DNA of 64,000 nucleotides from Oryzias latipes. Taxonomy: Eukaryota; Chordata; Actinopteri; Beloniformes; Adrianichthyidae. The notes beneath the pieces were generated by a model, which was not told the origin of the DNA, searched no databases, and saw only the letters and a list, made by a program, of their open reading frames with translations. Made by a program: the position numbers and the translations under genes. The stretch covers positions 27,542,293 to 27,606,292 of the forward strand of contig NC_019868.2 in assembly GCF_002234675.1 (NCBI RefSeq), written 5' to 3'. Of the stretch, positions 12,801-25,400 are shown piece by piece; position 1 is the stretch's first letter; each line of letters opens with the position of its first letter.

Positions 12801-15690
12801 TAAGATTTAACCCTTCAAAACCAGCGACAGCTAAAAGACACACACTCTTTGAAACACCATAACTCTTCGACCGTGCACACGATCAACGTAAATTCTGATT
12901 CTGACCTGGAAAAAAAGAGGCACGGCATCACATTACTACAATAAAAGCCCAATCCGAATTCTTCCCCTACCACTATGGCTTCTCCCTACCCCTCTATTGA
13001 TTCCTCCAGGTGGAGAGTGTCTTCAAAATTCAGATGACACTACTTCTTGATGAGGTCATCAATAGTCGCCGGTGAGCTACGTTAGCGTATAGCTGTCAGT
13101 GCTCGGAAAATACATAACATCAGTTTTATAACTTGAAATAGTCATCACTTCAATTTCTGTGCTTTAGACCAGGTCCACGTGAAGAAATGCGTTTCTCCTT
13201 CATGGCGCGGCACGACACGGATCACCTTACCGGCAGTATCCTAAGTCACTGTGGCTCCTCCTTAAAAAAATTAGTTTGAGTGTGTCCGATTGTTAGAAAT
13301 CATACGGTAGCAGCGTGGGATCTGGACGAGGGCTGTTGACATGGCAAGGACTGGATGTCAATCTGGCGATCGAGGCCACCGTGGTTCCAAATGGGAAGAC
13401 GGCATTGATGCTTCACAAAACCCGTCATGGCGTTGATAGAATGGCACCACTGTGACTCTGAGACCTGACTTCCGGTGTCTCCATTCATGACCACACCAAC
13501 GTCTTTTCCAAAAATCAGGCAGCGGCAGCTAATCTTGAAGATTCTGCCGATGCCTCCCCATCGCGCGGTGGCGGTTGTGACCGTACCTTAAATGAAGCAA
13601 CCATTTTTTAGCTCACTCAGTTAAAAAAAAGTGACAAACTCTGTAATTGTGTGCTGGTAAAAACATCATTAAAGACCTATACATTCCTTTTTTAATCCAA
13701 GACGCTTTTTGTTTGTTTGTTTGTTTGTTTTAACGGTCTGGCATTTCTGGAAGTTTGTTCCCGCTAAACAGAAGTCGTTCCTCTCCACTGTCGCCATGTA
13801 CGTTCTCAGGATCATAAACGGATTTAAATTTGGCTGTTTTTGGCATAAGATGAATATGCCTTTCATTGCTTAAGCTGAGCTGTAACCCAGTCAGGCATGT
13901 TTAGGGTCTCTGTGCCTCAAAAATAAATGAATTCTACACAAAACCTGTTCTTTTTGTCTTGAATTTTCTTTTACCGGCCAGTTAAGTAAAACAATGATTT
14001 TCCACAGCCTTGTATCTCCAGCCATCCGCCCCTAACCCCCATGAGATCGTCGATTCAGATGGTGCCAAACATGCGATCATTCTCCCCCATTATCTCTGTC
14101 TCACACACACACAATGCTGACAAAGTGGGGTCAGGACCACTGATCACAGCCTCAGTTCATATCCCTCATCCTCTTGTTGTGTCTCTCCTAATGTCTATAT
14201 GTTGGTATGCCTTTGTCTCCTTCTTCCCTCTCTCTGATCTATGTCCTGCAGCTCAATCTCTTAACTCCAGCACCAACACTCTCCTCCAGCCTTTCTTCAA
14301 TTCCCCCTGAACCGATACCATCAGAGCAGGCCAGAGGAGAGGAAAAAGCTTGATGTCTCTTTCTCACACACACACACACACACACACCGCCGCTCGCTGC
14401 GTTGACAGATGCACTGGGACAATAAAACAGTTTGTAATGGAGGTAATATGATTTAAAATACTATCTATTAACCTGGAAAGGCCTGTCAGGTGTGCGTACA
14501 TGTGTGCGGGAGATAAAACAATGAAGATGGCAGAGAGAATATAGGGTGGAACGTCTAAATCAAAGCCAACGCGCACAAACACGCAAAGTCCAATTCATCC
14601 CATTAGACAACACAGATCAAATCCTTAAACAAGTGCAGGGAAAACAGATCCTCACACAAATACAGTCAATGAACAGCCAATAGGAATTCAGATCCACGTC
14701 AAACAGGAGCATTTAGAGATGATATGGGAAGTTAAACAAGTTCACTGAAAAACTTTCTGTCTGATGCCACAAATTTACAGCTGTAATAGATTTTATTTTT
14801 TAATGATGTGCAGTCCACTCACTTAGAGCGATGAGGTTTAACGAGTCATTCCGATTCTCCGGGTTTTCTGTTTCTACGTTCGTTTAAGTAGCTGAACAGA
14901 CCAGGCGGTGGCTGGAACAGTTCACCGCTGAGGGTGAAGAGCCATATCGAAGCTGGTGGAGGAGGACAGGTCCAACTGCAGTTGGGCTATGGTTGTTAAA
15001 GTCTGAGTGACAGTTTTCCCGTTTTCACAGACGTAAAATCTCCAATGAGACTGAGTATGGGGGGTTGTGGCAGCGTTTAACTGAAGTTACAACTTGGGGT
15101 CATTCAGAACGACCTGAACTCTAAACTCTAATAAATAGGAAACGTTTTTGTCTGGTTTACTTTGTTTAAGCTATAGTCCCAACTGCCCTAACAGGTGGAT
15201 GTGGGCAAAAAAATGGCCACACTTGTACGGGGGCACGCAGTTGGTCTACTCAAAACAGTCTCTAGTTTAGACTGCTTGGTGAGACAGTAAAGGAAAAAAG
15301 TGTTCATGCACAGTTTTATCTAAGGGTGACAGGTCATAGTGAGCACTTATAAAACACATAAGGGGCCCATTTAGGCTGTTCACCTGATTAGGGTGTGATT
15401 CTTGTGGTGCAGCCTGACTGGCTGCGTTCACACCAAACTCGATTCGTGCATCGGGGCGTTCAATGTTAAGTCAATATACAGACGTAATCACAGGTCGATT
15501 TGAGCGATGAGGCAGCAGCACAATTTGGGTGTTGCGGAGCGATTTGGTCTGTGTGGTGGATCAAGAGTTAAAAAAAACAAACAAACGTGTCACATCAACC
15601 AATCGTGGGCTTAGCTTTAGCGTGGGCTAGCCAACATGGAGGAGAATCTTTGAGTTTGTTGTCATTCCGAACTTTGTAATATTTTTCTAA
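9856..15690. other. Gene-poor interval, no coding region supported
   Basis: Nearly 6 kb has no frame with convincing codon use, domain motif or phased splice sites. Visible content: CA/GT runs, a GTTT run at 13709-13731, a GAAT run near 11551, a fragment of a common fish repeat (tttattaatcccacgaatgg, 12740-12759), and MITE-like ends near 12947 (cccaatccgaattcttcccc) and 15420 (gctgcgttcacaccaaactc) whose partners I did not find. The less repetitive 11330-11480 and 11850-12080 could be conserved non-coding DNA, but this cannot be judged from one genome. Confidence 0.4.
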
Positions 15691-15720
15691 GACAACAATA
15701 AAAAGATCTTTTAATTTAAC

Positions 15721-16486
15721 TTTTATTATGGCCCGCAGCAGTCATAGACTGCAAGGACCATATTGTAACTGGTACGAGGGTCGAACACTCAAAAAGTCCA
15801 AAACGTCAAAAAAACGCGTCAAAACGCCAAAAAATGGGGTCAAAAGTCGCCCAAAGCACACAACGACACGACAATTGTGTAACGCAACAAAAATACACAC
15901 ACACACGCACAACACCAACGCACAAACGTCAAAATTGTAGTCGCAAAAATGACGACAAAAACCCAAAAAAGCCCCAAAAAGCCCTCAAAAGACGGGTTTA
16001 AAGCCAAAAACACATGCCCAGCCTATAGTAAAAGACAGGCCGCATTGAAATACATAGGCCACCTGACTGCAAAAACTTCTATATTGTTTCTGCTTCGTTT
16101 CATTATTATTATGGCCCGCAGCAGTCATAGACTGCAAGGACCATATTGTAACTGGTACGAGGGTCGAACACTCAAAAAGTCCAAAACGTCAAAAAAACGC
16201 GTCAAAACGCCCAAAAATGGGGTCAAAAGTCGCCCAAAGCACAAAATGACACGACAATTGTGTAACACAACAAAAATACACACACACACGCACAACACCA
16301 ACGCACAAACGTCAAAATTGTAGTCGCAAAAATGACGACAAAAAAACAAAAAAGCCCCAAAAAGCCCTCAAAGAACGGGTTTAAAGCCAAAAAGACATGC
16401 CCAGCCTATAGTAAAAGACAGGCCGCATTGAAATACATAGGCCACCTGACTGCAAAAACTTCTATATTGTTTTTCGAATGTTTTTT
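15721..16486. repeat. 383-bp tandem duplication with hairpin
   Basis: Two nearly identical 383-bp units lie head to tail (15721-16103 and 16104-16486). Each begins with an ATT-rich tract, then TATGGCCCGCAG, then the hairpin GCAGTC-ATA-GACTGC (15738-15752 and 16121-16135). Each contains an A/C-rich strand with repeated CAAAA(A)CG motifs and a short ACAC run. Both strands hold frames of 70-120 codons, but composition explains them. The motif TATGGCCCGCAG is the exact complement of the junction motif of the 2.34-kb repeat family. Confidence 0.85.
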
Positions 16487-19125
16487 TATTATTATTATTA
16501 TTATTATTGTTTCTAACGGCGTCTTTGAGCTCAAATTTGACCCCCGCCACATACCCGAAAACTCACCAAAATTGGCACACATCTGGGATAAATTGAAAAT
16601 GAATTTTCGGCAAAGACAACATCACCCCCCCCACGATGATGACATCACGGCGAGCGTTCCCGTAAAAAAAATGAATGGGCCGAAAATCGCTTATGGGGCC
16701 AAAAAAAAATATTTTGAAATACTGTTACGAAACCAAAACACGCGTGTTGGGGATATCCCAAAGAAGTTATGAAATCATTATGGGATGGCCACACGACTTA
16801 CGGCTTGTCGGCCATTTTGTGGCGAACTCAGAAAAATGGCGAATTTCGTGTTTTTTGACAATATGGGAAAACGACACTTTTGTTTAAGCGATTTTCATGA
16901 AATTGCACACACATGCCAAAACCATGATTCTACAATAACCAAAGAAGTTTCGTTGACCTTTGACCTTGGCAAGGGGCGGCCATCTTGAATTTTCAAAAAA
17001 AAGCACCTTTAGTAACGGATACAAACGAAAACTCGTCCTAGGGATTTTTATCGATCTTTTTGAAATTTCTCGGGCATCAATGGCAAGCTACTGTGGACAA
17101 AATGTTGGAATTAGAAGTTGTAGAATTTGAAACACGTGCGCGTGGCGAATTCGCAACCGTCGCCATTTTAGCTAGCTCGCACATATTTTATCGAAATAGC
17201 CTGAAACTGAAATATGCGATAACCTGGCCCACACTGAACAAAACGATGTCACATACGACAAAATCGATAAAGGAATGTGGCCGTGGTAAACAAAAAACGG
17301 TCGCAAAAAAAAGTGCTGACTCGGCTAAAAAAAAAAATTTCGGATTTTTTTTTTTTATGAATCGGCTAGCGAAACCCAGATAACTTTGTCGGGTATATCC
17401 AAACAAAGTTTTGAAATCATTATGTGATGGCGACACGACCTACGGTTTGGCGGCCATTTTGTGCCAAAATCCGCCATTTTGAGTTTTTCGCGTTTTTACA
17501 CAATATGGAAAAATGAACTTTTTTTCGAGCGATTTTCACGAAATTTGACGCGCATGTCCCTAGTGTAAGTTTACAATCACCTCTGGAGTTTTGTCGACCT
17601 TTGACCTCGGGAAAAGGCGGCCATCTTGAATTTTCTATAAAAAACACCTTTACCACCAGATTCAAACGTAAACTTGTCGTTGGAATTTTCATCGATCGTC
17701 TCGAAACTTTTTGGGCATCAACGGCAAGCTACTGTGGAAAAAATGTTGGAATTAGAAGTTGTAGATTTTAAACGGCGTGCGCGTGGCGAGCTAGCAAAGT
17801 GGCGCACTGTTATAACTCCCATGCATTTCAATACAATACAGTGAAAATTGAATGCATGCATTCATGCCTGAAACAGATTACATTGAAAAACACTGGATAT
17901 GGACATATAAGGAATGTGGGCGTGGTTAGCATAAAACCACTGTTGCTAAGGACGACAAAAAGTTTACTTTTACCGATTTGTCCGAAACTGAAGTCAATCT
18001 GTTCGTCCTCCCGAGGGGACCAAAATATAAAATGGTTGCTATGGAGATAAAATCAACATAAAAGCCGCCATTTTGGAAAAAGTGGGTTTTTTAGCAACTT
18101 ATGACATATAACTCTCACCAATGGAGGAATGTGTTTTTCTGAGTCAGTTGATGATGCTGATCGCTATGCTAGCACTTTTAGCTATGTTAACATAACTAGC
18201 ATAGTTAGCATAATTAGCATTTTAGGTAATGTGTTTTTCTGAGTCAGTTGATGATGCTGATCGCTATGCTAGCACTTTTAGCCACATTAGCATAGTTAGC
18301 ATAGTTAGCATAATTAGCATTTTAGGTAATGTATTTTTCTGAGTCAGTTGATGATGCTGATCACTATGCTAGCACTTTTAGCCACATTAGCATAGCTAGC
18401 ATAGTTAGCATAATTAGCATTTTAGGTAATGTGTTTTTCTGAGTTGGTTGATGATGCTGATCGCTATGCTAGCACTTTTAGCCACATTAGCATAGCTAGC
18501 ATAGTTAGCATAATTAGCATTTTAGGTAATGTGTTTTTCTGAGTCAGTTGATGATGCTGATCGCTATGCTAGCACTTTTAGCCACATTAGCATAGCTAGC
18601 ATAGTTAGCATAATTAGCATTTTAGGTATTGTGTTTTTCTGAGTCAGTTGATGATGCTGATCGCTATGCTAGCACTTTTAGCCACATTAGCATAGCTAGC
18701 ATAGCTAGCATAATTAGCATTTTAGGTAATGTGTTTTTCTGAGTCAGTTGATGACGCTGATCGCTATGCTAGCACTTTTAGCCACATTAGTATAGCTAGC
18801 ATAGTTAGCATAATTAGCATTTTGAGCAATGTGTTTTTCTGAGAGTATTAAAGATGCTGTTCGCTATATTAGCACTTTTAGGTATATTAGCATAACTAGC
18901 ATAGTTAGCATAATTAGGATATTAAACAATGTTTTTGAGAGTCAGTTGATGATGCTAATCACAATGCCATCTCTTTTAGCCACACTAGCATAAATAGCAT
19001 ATTTTAAATAGTTAGCATATTAAACAATGTGTTTTTCTGAGTCAGTTGATGATGCTAATTGCTATGCTAGCACTTTTAGCTACATTAGCACCGTTAGCAT
19101 AATAAGCTCTTTAAGCAGTTTCCCC
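16477..19125 (+). repeat. Stand-alone copy of the 2.34-kb repeat family
   Basis: After an (ATT)n tract, sequence from about 16514 matches the units arrayed at 55.3-64 kb: the same order of GGCCATTTTG blocks, TTGACCTTTGACCT motif, second internal block, and then a 100-bp tandem array. It differs by scattered substitutions, including TGACGTCA changed to TGAAGTCA near 17990. It has 10 subarray units instead of 6, and it lacks the GC-rich hairpin junction. It is orthologous in structure but was not homogenised with the array. Confidence 0.88.
18131..19125 (+). repeat. 100-bp tandem array, about 10 units
   Basis: Units repeat at an exact 100-bp spacing (18131, 18231, 18331 and so on). Each starts GTGTTTTTCTGAGTCAGTTG and contains repeated GCTAGCAT/GTTAGCAT motifs ending GCATAATTAGCATTTTAGG. 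The last three units are more diverged and contain small indels. Most units contain TGAGTCA, the AP-1 consensus. Confidence 0.92.
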
Positions 19126-19242
19126 TCTCTTTCACTTTTCATTGTGGATCATTATTTGATTTTCAATTGATAGTGCAATCATGTCTCCATCATGCACGTG
19201 CATTACCTTTGGAGCCCAGTAATTAGCATATCACAGCTCAAA

Positions 19243-20875
19243 CCAAGGGTGTCAAAAGTTATTTTGGTTCGGGGGCCACATTCAACCTGTCTGATCACAG
19301 CTGGACAGGGGGGTATTCCAGGAGGCATGTTTAAAGAACACTGACTGTAAGCCTGAACTCTGGCTGAAATCCGCCTGAACTTGCTTACTTGGGGTATTTC
19401 GGTACCAAAAGGCCGGATATGAGTTGGCGTAATTACGCTTGACTTGGTAACCCTGGGTTAATGCACGTGCATAAAGACATTCTCAATGGATCACCAATTT
19501 ACGGAGTCACCATGGAAACGCAAAGGGAATGGTATTCCACAATCCCTTGCGGTGCCGATCTAACAGCAGCACCAAAGTTACACTTACTTAATTTAATTAA
19601 TTTGAATGATAGTAAAATAACAGTCTGAAAACTACGTGTTATTTTTAAACTGACTAAACAAAAAAATGATTTATCTTAACTGAAGAGGGGGTACGGAAAA
19701 ATATGAAACACTGCCTAAAATTTATGCGCAAATGTGAAAATTAATAAAAATTAAACTAAAATATCTTTGTAAACTTTTGTGAATATAACAAGAATTTTGA
19801 GTTAAGCTCTTTTGCTCTCCTGAAACTTCAAAACCATAAAAACAGCACATTTCACTGTGCTAAATCAATAAAATGTCCAAGGATCTTTTCCTGGTTGGCT
19901 CCCTAAATTTGGAGGCACCATCTACTTTCTTCCTGACCTTTGATGGAGCTCCATCAGTGACTGACATCATGTGATCAGTTTACTCAAACATTGTCCTGCG
20001 CGGTAACTAGAGAGCTGACTGTCATCAGCTGCTGCTGTTGTGTCCTTCTACTCAAGAAACTGTGCTGTGGAGGTCTCTTCAACACCTCTAATAAATATGC
20101 ACAGCTGTACAATATCTGTGATGTCGGTGCTGTCATCAATAGACACTGAAATTGCAAAAGATTCCTTTATTCCTTCATTTGGCCGCCCAAGTCTCCTCAG
20201 AGATGTATCTGCAATCGTAATCCTTGACAACCTTATGTTGGCAAAAGTCAATTGCTTTTTGGGGCACAACACTGAAAATGGTTTGGAAGTTTGCTCCAAC
20301 TTGTCTGCAGTAAGGAAGCTGTCACTGCTCCATCAGTGACGTTACAGCTGCAGTAAATGCAAAGGGTTGCTTTCTCTGTTCCGGTAACAATTTGTAAAAA
20401 ATTTTATTTTCTTCACTGCAAATGGTGAAACTTTCCTTTATGATGTGTCCCATATTGGTGCTGAATGCTATACTCTTTGAGCACTGCAACCTGTTGATGA
20501 CATACAAAGCATGCAGATTTTGCATTAAGCTTCCTGAACAAATAAAACTTTCCATTTTTCCTGGAAAGCTTTGCAATCCACTTCACTTTTTGACAACATT
20601 TTGGTCATTAGGGTGTCACTACTGATCATCCTTATAGCAAGATAACAGTGGTAAGGCTCATAGGGAACCTTTTATTTCTTATTGACAACATTTTGTTCAT
20701 TAGGGTGGCTCTCTTAGCAAAGATGGACTTAAATTCTTCATAAGCATTCATTAAAATCTCCAACGGTGCCTCTGTATGCTGCACCTTTCCTCTCTCCTTC
20801 ACTTTCCATGGTGGATCATGAATTTGGTGATCAATTGAGAGAGTGTCAGCGTGCACGTCCATCACTCCTGGAGCT
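19243..20875 (-). pseudogene. Decayed hAT transposase (GTF2IRD2/Charlie-like)
   Basis: The left border resembles a hAT end (AGGGTGTCAAAAG followed by GGGGGCCACATT). Minus-strand fragments between about 20865 and 20048 read like hAT transposases of the type also domesticated in GTF2IRD2. The clearest stretch is SVSIDDSTDITDIVQLCIFI followed by RGVEE, which carries the DDE-region acidic residues and the conserved STD.TD..QL motif. Frames are interrupted and the C-terminal dimerisation domain is not seen. A PIF/Harbinger-like end, GGGGGTATTCCAGGAGGCAT, lies at about 19308, suggesting a nested MITE. Confidence 0.6.
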
Positions 20876-21743
20876 CAGGGATTATCAGATGGCGAGTTAA
20901 ACCTTTCTGGAACAGGACGCAGTTCTTGAGAAGTTAAAGCATTTTTTCTACTGGAGAATAATCTTTGGTTTCAAATGAAAAGATTTTTCCAGGAACAGCA
21001 GCAGCGACCTCATATCTGAAACTTGAGGGACAAAAAAAAAAGTGTCAGGCTGGTACCACCATATTACAAACAAATACAACAATTAGAGTAAAATAAAAAT
21101 AAAAAACATCATCATGATCAATGATATCTTGATTTTATTATTGCTATATTTACCAATTCCTAAACAATTCTTTATAAAAATAAACAATTCTTTATAAACA
21201 TGTTATCTTTTCAAATTGAGAATAATATTTTTTGGAAGATAAATTATTTTTGATGTTTCATGTCAAAGTCAAAGAATTTTCAAGGACACTGCAGGGAGTT
21301 GAACCCCGTCTGGCTGAAGCCAGAGTACCAACTACCAGTGCCTTTTGCTTTTTTGACAGAACATGGAAGCAAAACCTGTATTTCAACCTGCATTAGACTT
21401 CTAATGATCAAACACATTTGAAGTGAATGTCAATCCAATTGCTTTAAAAAGCTGTTAGAAATTAGGTGTCTGTGTCACATGCTTGTTGAAATACAGTAAA
21501 AGAAACCGAACATTTGAACATGAACACATGCATTGAAGAACAAAAATCAAGAACTTACCCTTTAAAATAGATATGCCATTTAATATGACATTTAACATGA
21601 AAGAAAGTTATAAAATAATGTTTCCCAGAAAATGCACTCCATCATGTTTCACCCCCCCCCCCCTTTTCACTAGAAACAAATCCAACGACAATTCCCCACC
21701 CTACAATAAACACCAGGCTGTCTCCAGCAGAAAACTCCCCCCT
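20876..21743. other. Helentron 3' flank, no gene other than the tRNA-like sequence
   Basis: This AT-rich stretch has a C tract at about 21651-21662. Downstream (minus-strand sense) of the Helentron stop, an AATAAA on the minus strand near 21133 could be a polyadenylation signal, but others are possible. I could not fix the 3' terminus of the transposon: no hairpin plus terminal motif is decisive. Confidence 0.3.
21284..21342 (-). tRNA. Short tRNA-like sequence (59 nt, probably pseudo-tRNA or SINE relic)
   Basis: On the minus strand, GGCACTG at the 5' end pairs fully (one G-U) with CAGTGTC at the 3' end, forming a 7-bp acceptor stem. A 5-bp T stem (CGGGG/CCCTG) encloses a 7-nt loop TTCAACT, so the B-box GGTTCAACTCC is intact. 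A stem TCTGG/CCAGA encloses a 6-nt loop. The D arm is reduced and no variable loop remains. Resemblance is to tRNA-Glu-like sequences, but a functional cytosolic tRNA would be about 72 nt. Confidence 0.4.
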
Positions 21744-22420
21744 CTAGGATGCACTAAATGAACAGAGGATCCCCTCGTGGTCACTAAAGTAAATTTGACT
21801 GACCACGGCCTTGACAGTAAATTTGGAAGTTTTGGCATAGACATGATCTATGATGGTTTCCCCCCTCTCTGTTGTGGGAGAAGTGACATGCTGCCTGAAG
21901 CCTCTGTCCGTCATCAGATTAAAAATGGAAGAGGACTTCAGGATGTCTTCATTAAAATCTCCCATCACTACTACTGATTCACTTTGAGTTTCTAACCAAA
22001 GTACTAAATCCTGTAGGTGGGATCTAAACAGCACTACAGGATAGGAGGGGGGCCGATACACTACAGCTAACACTAAATTTAGAGCCAGACTCCTGTAAAC
22101 AATACACTCCAAATTAAGGTCTGGCTTCTCCAGAATTTGGTAGTCTCCTCCGTCCGTACAGTAGATCCCAACCCCACCATGTTGCTGGCTCTTCAGGCCA
22201 ACTAATGCTGGGTTGGTTCCACTGTAGGAAACCCCTCTCGGACGGCTGTGGAAACTGAAGCCGTCCATTTGGACAGCTTCTAAGGCAGAACTAGGGGTCA
22301 GCCATGTCTCCGTCACAGCAATGCAGTTAGGCTGCAGCTGCTGTGTACAGTGGGCCAGATAGGAGACATGTCTGCATAATCCCTGAACATTCAGCAGGAA
22401 AACTCTGAAAGAAGACGGGT
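21744..22420 (-). other. EEP (AP-like) endonuclease domain, Helentron hallmark
   Basis: C-terminal 220 residues: FLLNVQGL (Asn), AVTETWL (metal-binding Glu), GGVGIY, VVYRPP, GDFNED (Asp and Asn) and SDHEG (catalytic His). This is an exonuclease-endonuclease-phosphatase domain of the kind found in CR1/Rex1 non-LTR elements. Its fusion to Helitron Rep/helicase defines Helentrons in fish and other animals. All catalytic positions are intact. Confidence 0.88.
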
Positions 22421-25400
22421 CACATCTTTCACCACTCAGGAGGGGGGGCATCTTCTGCAGAGCAGCCTTCGCATGTTTATTGCAGTAAATCGCCTTTTCC
22501 TTAAAATCCCGAATGATTAACCCCTCGATGGTCCTGACCCGACTCACAGCAACATACACCTGTCCAGCAGCAAAGATCTTGTTAAAGGAGACCACAGCCT
22601 TGTCCACGGTCAGGCCTTGTACCTTGTGGACGGTACAAGCCCATGCCAGCTTGAGTGGGAACTGTCTCCTCATCCCCCCCTTTTGGCTCACCCGCTCTTC
22701 CTCGGGCTCTATAGCAGTGGAACCAGGCAAGTCGGCTTTGGCACACGTTCTCCGAGCTATTTTCCCAATTTCCTCGTCGTCAAATTTCACATAAACATAT
22801 TTTGGAAACCCCCCCTCTGTGTAAGATTCAATGTGGGTGACTATGCCGCATGCCCCATTTACCAATCCATCTGTGATGTCTAAATTTTTGCATAGCATCA
22901 CTCGAGCGTTGACTCCCAATAACAGCCTCTCTTCCAAACAGCTGTTCTTCACTTTTTTATGATGCCCACTCATCAGTTGCAGTTTACCCGTCTCTTTACT
23001 CGGGATAAAGTCTTCTGCAACAATTTCACAATAATTTTCACATGTAATTTTCAGCTGCTCCAAGTTGTGTTGAAACACTTGGGCATTGGTGGGGAAAATG
23101 TGCAAAGCCGTGCTGTCCTCGCCCGTTTCACACTGCTTCAGCATTTGCACATCACTGGGCAACAATTTAGTGTCTTTTGTACGCGTCCTAAGCCTGTTTA
23201 ACATCTGTGCAAATGCTTGGTCTTTCTGTCGGACGATCTCTCTCAGTTCAACCACTTTGAAGCACATGGACCACAAATTTAGCTCAGATTTGTCTGCATA
23301 AAGTGGTTTCCCTCTAACGGGAGGCAACTGATAGAAATCTCCAACAGCGATAATTGACACTTTTCCAAATGGGGAAAAGTCACCTGTTTGTTTAATTTGT
23401 CGCAGTCTGCCGTGGATGTAGATCAATAGTCTGTGGTCCACCATGGAAATCTCATCAATGATCAAAATCTGCAAATCGTGGTACTTAACGCGCATAGAAT
23501 TAAGTTTCTCCTCGCCCAAAGGAGAGTACGGCAGACGGAATTCTGTACCGATTCCAAATGTAGTGTGAATGGTTGCTGCCTTCAGACTGTAGGCAGCAAT
23601 CCCTGTGGGGGCGGTCAGCAGAACCGACACAGCGTCCGGCTGGAGACACAGAGGTGACAGCAACCTCGTAGCCTCGTACTGGATCGCTCTGATCAGGTGG
23701 CTCTTTCCAGTCCCTGCACCGCCTGTAACAAACATGTGCAGAGGATCTGGATTCTGACCTGAGACCTTCTGTAAACACCACTCTCTGACATGTAGGAAGG
23801 TGGAGAGCTGCAGCTCATTCAGAGAGCTGATGAGCAACAGCCCCTCCTCCCTACTGAGACCGGGACTCTTCTCTAGTCGAGCAGCTTCTCCACGGAGAAC
23901 ATCCAGATCTGGAATGTCCTCCTGATGTTCCCCCTCTGTCCCTCTCTCTACCAGCTGCTCTCGCTGCTCCATCTCACTCTCCCGCTGCTCCAACTGGGCC
24001 CCGGGGACCAAAATGTCCCATGCAGCCTCCAAAAACTCTGCATCCGACAGCTCAGCCTGGGCCAGCTCTAACGCATCAGCCTCAAGCTCGAACTTCTCCC
24101 GGTTCCGATCAACAACACTTTCAACAGTGTGTTCACCGCTACGAAGACGCACTGTACCATTCTTATAATAATCCTGATTGAATTTGAAATCCTGCGGTTT
24201 CAGGTCGTCGTCCGTGCGATACGGGAGGAATAATTGGAGAATACTCAAATGAAACCGCTCCGGATTTTTGTGCTCGGAGAAGCGCGCATAACGGACGACT
24301 GCAGGTTTGGTGCGTGTGCGTTTTACGACCAGACCACAATTATTTTGGAGCTCTATCGCATTTTTGGAGCTTTCGTTTTTTGACAATAGCCGATATTCGG
24401 ACGCGAAAGTAGCAATGCACAGGTCGTCAAATTCCTGATCGTGTGGCCTATTTTTGTACCGGTCCACGATGTTTAGCATCCACTGGGACCCGGACTCATC
24501 TTGCTGCTGCAGAACAGCAAGCGGTTTGCTCATCCTAATGATGTTGTCCCCGGTTGGAATGAACACAACTTTTCTGGAGCATTCTTTTAGGTGCATATTA
24601 GCCAATCTATACACTGCTTCTTGAGCCGACACATGCCGATTGTGTAAATATACGGTGCCTAATTTCTTCAGTGTCTCTTTTGCACTGGTGTTTCCCTTTT
24701 CCGCTTCTTTTTGGGTGTTTCGCAACAACAGGCCAATTTCGCGCTCTTCTTTTGAAATGTACGAGATGATGTACACGACGCAAGCGAACGCATCAACGAT
24801 GTACTGAATGTCCATGTTTGCATTCCAACATTTTAACAGGGACTTGTTGTAGGGGTTGATCCAGATTTCATTTTTGTTTCTTTTTAGGACGACCTGGCTT
24901 CTCCGATGGCAGGCCCTGAACAGTTTCTCGTATATTTCCTGGTCAATTTGGAAATACTCAAAGATCTGCTCCAGGGTTTTGAATTCTGATTTGTCGTCAT
25001 TAACAACGCGATTAATTTCGGTCAAAAAGTCAAATGCCTCCGCAGCAATCTGCTTCTTCATGTCAATCTTCCAGCAGATGCATTCTAATTTGGATACTTC
25101 GCCGGCTTTAACGTTCGGGTCGGTACATTTTGGGCATTTCACAATCTTTTCATCTTCGATAACAAATGTGCGGCCGGATGCTGTTTTTGGAAAGTTGAAG
25201 CGACATTTGGTCCCGCCCTTCTTACATGACTTGGTGTGGTTCCTAGAGTGCTGCTGGACAGCCAGAACAATTTCCTTCAACACTTCATCCTGAGGAATCT
25301 CGCAGGTGACGTATCTATCTATGAACGCCGCGACCTCCTCTTCCGACTCTTTCCCTATCCGTGGAGCCCCCTCAATCCAAAACAAAACATGCACGTGAGG

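Noticed and set aside
14041..14310. Plus-strand frame of 89 codons as a gene
   Set aside because: No splice context, domain or codon bias; the sequence is C/T-rich and low in complexity.
15728..16772. Overlapping frames of 70-146 codons on both strands in the 383-bp duplication
   Set aside because: Low-complexity CAAAAACG-type sequence avoids stops on both strands. The frames are doubled by the tandem duplication and show no domain.
18131..19125. CRISPR-like array
   Set aside because: The 100-bp units are contiguous repeats without unique spacers, in a vertebrate genome.
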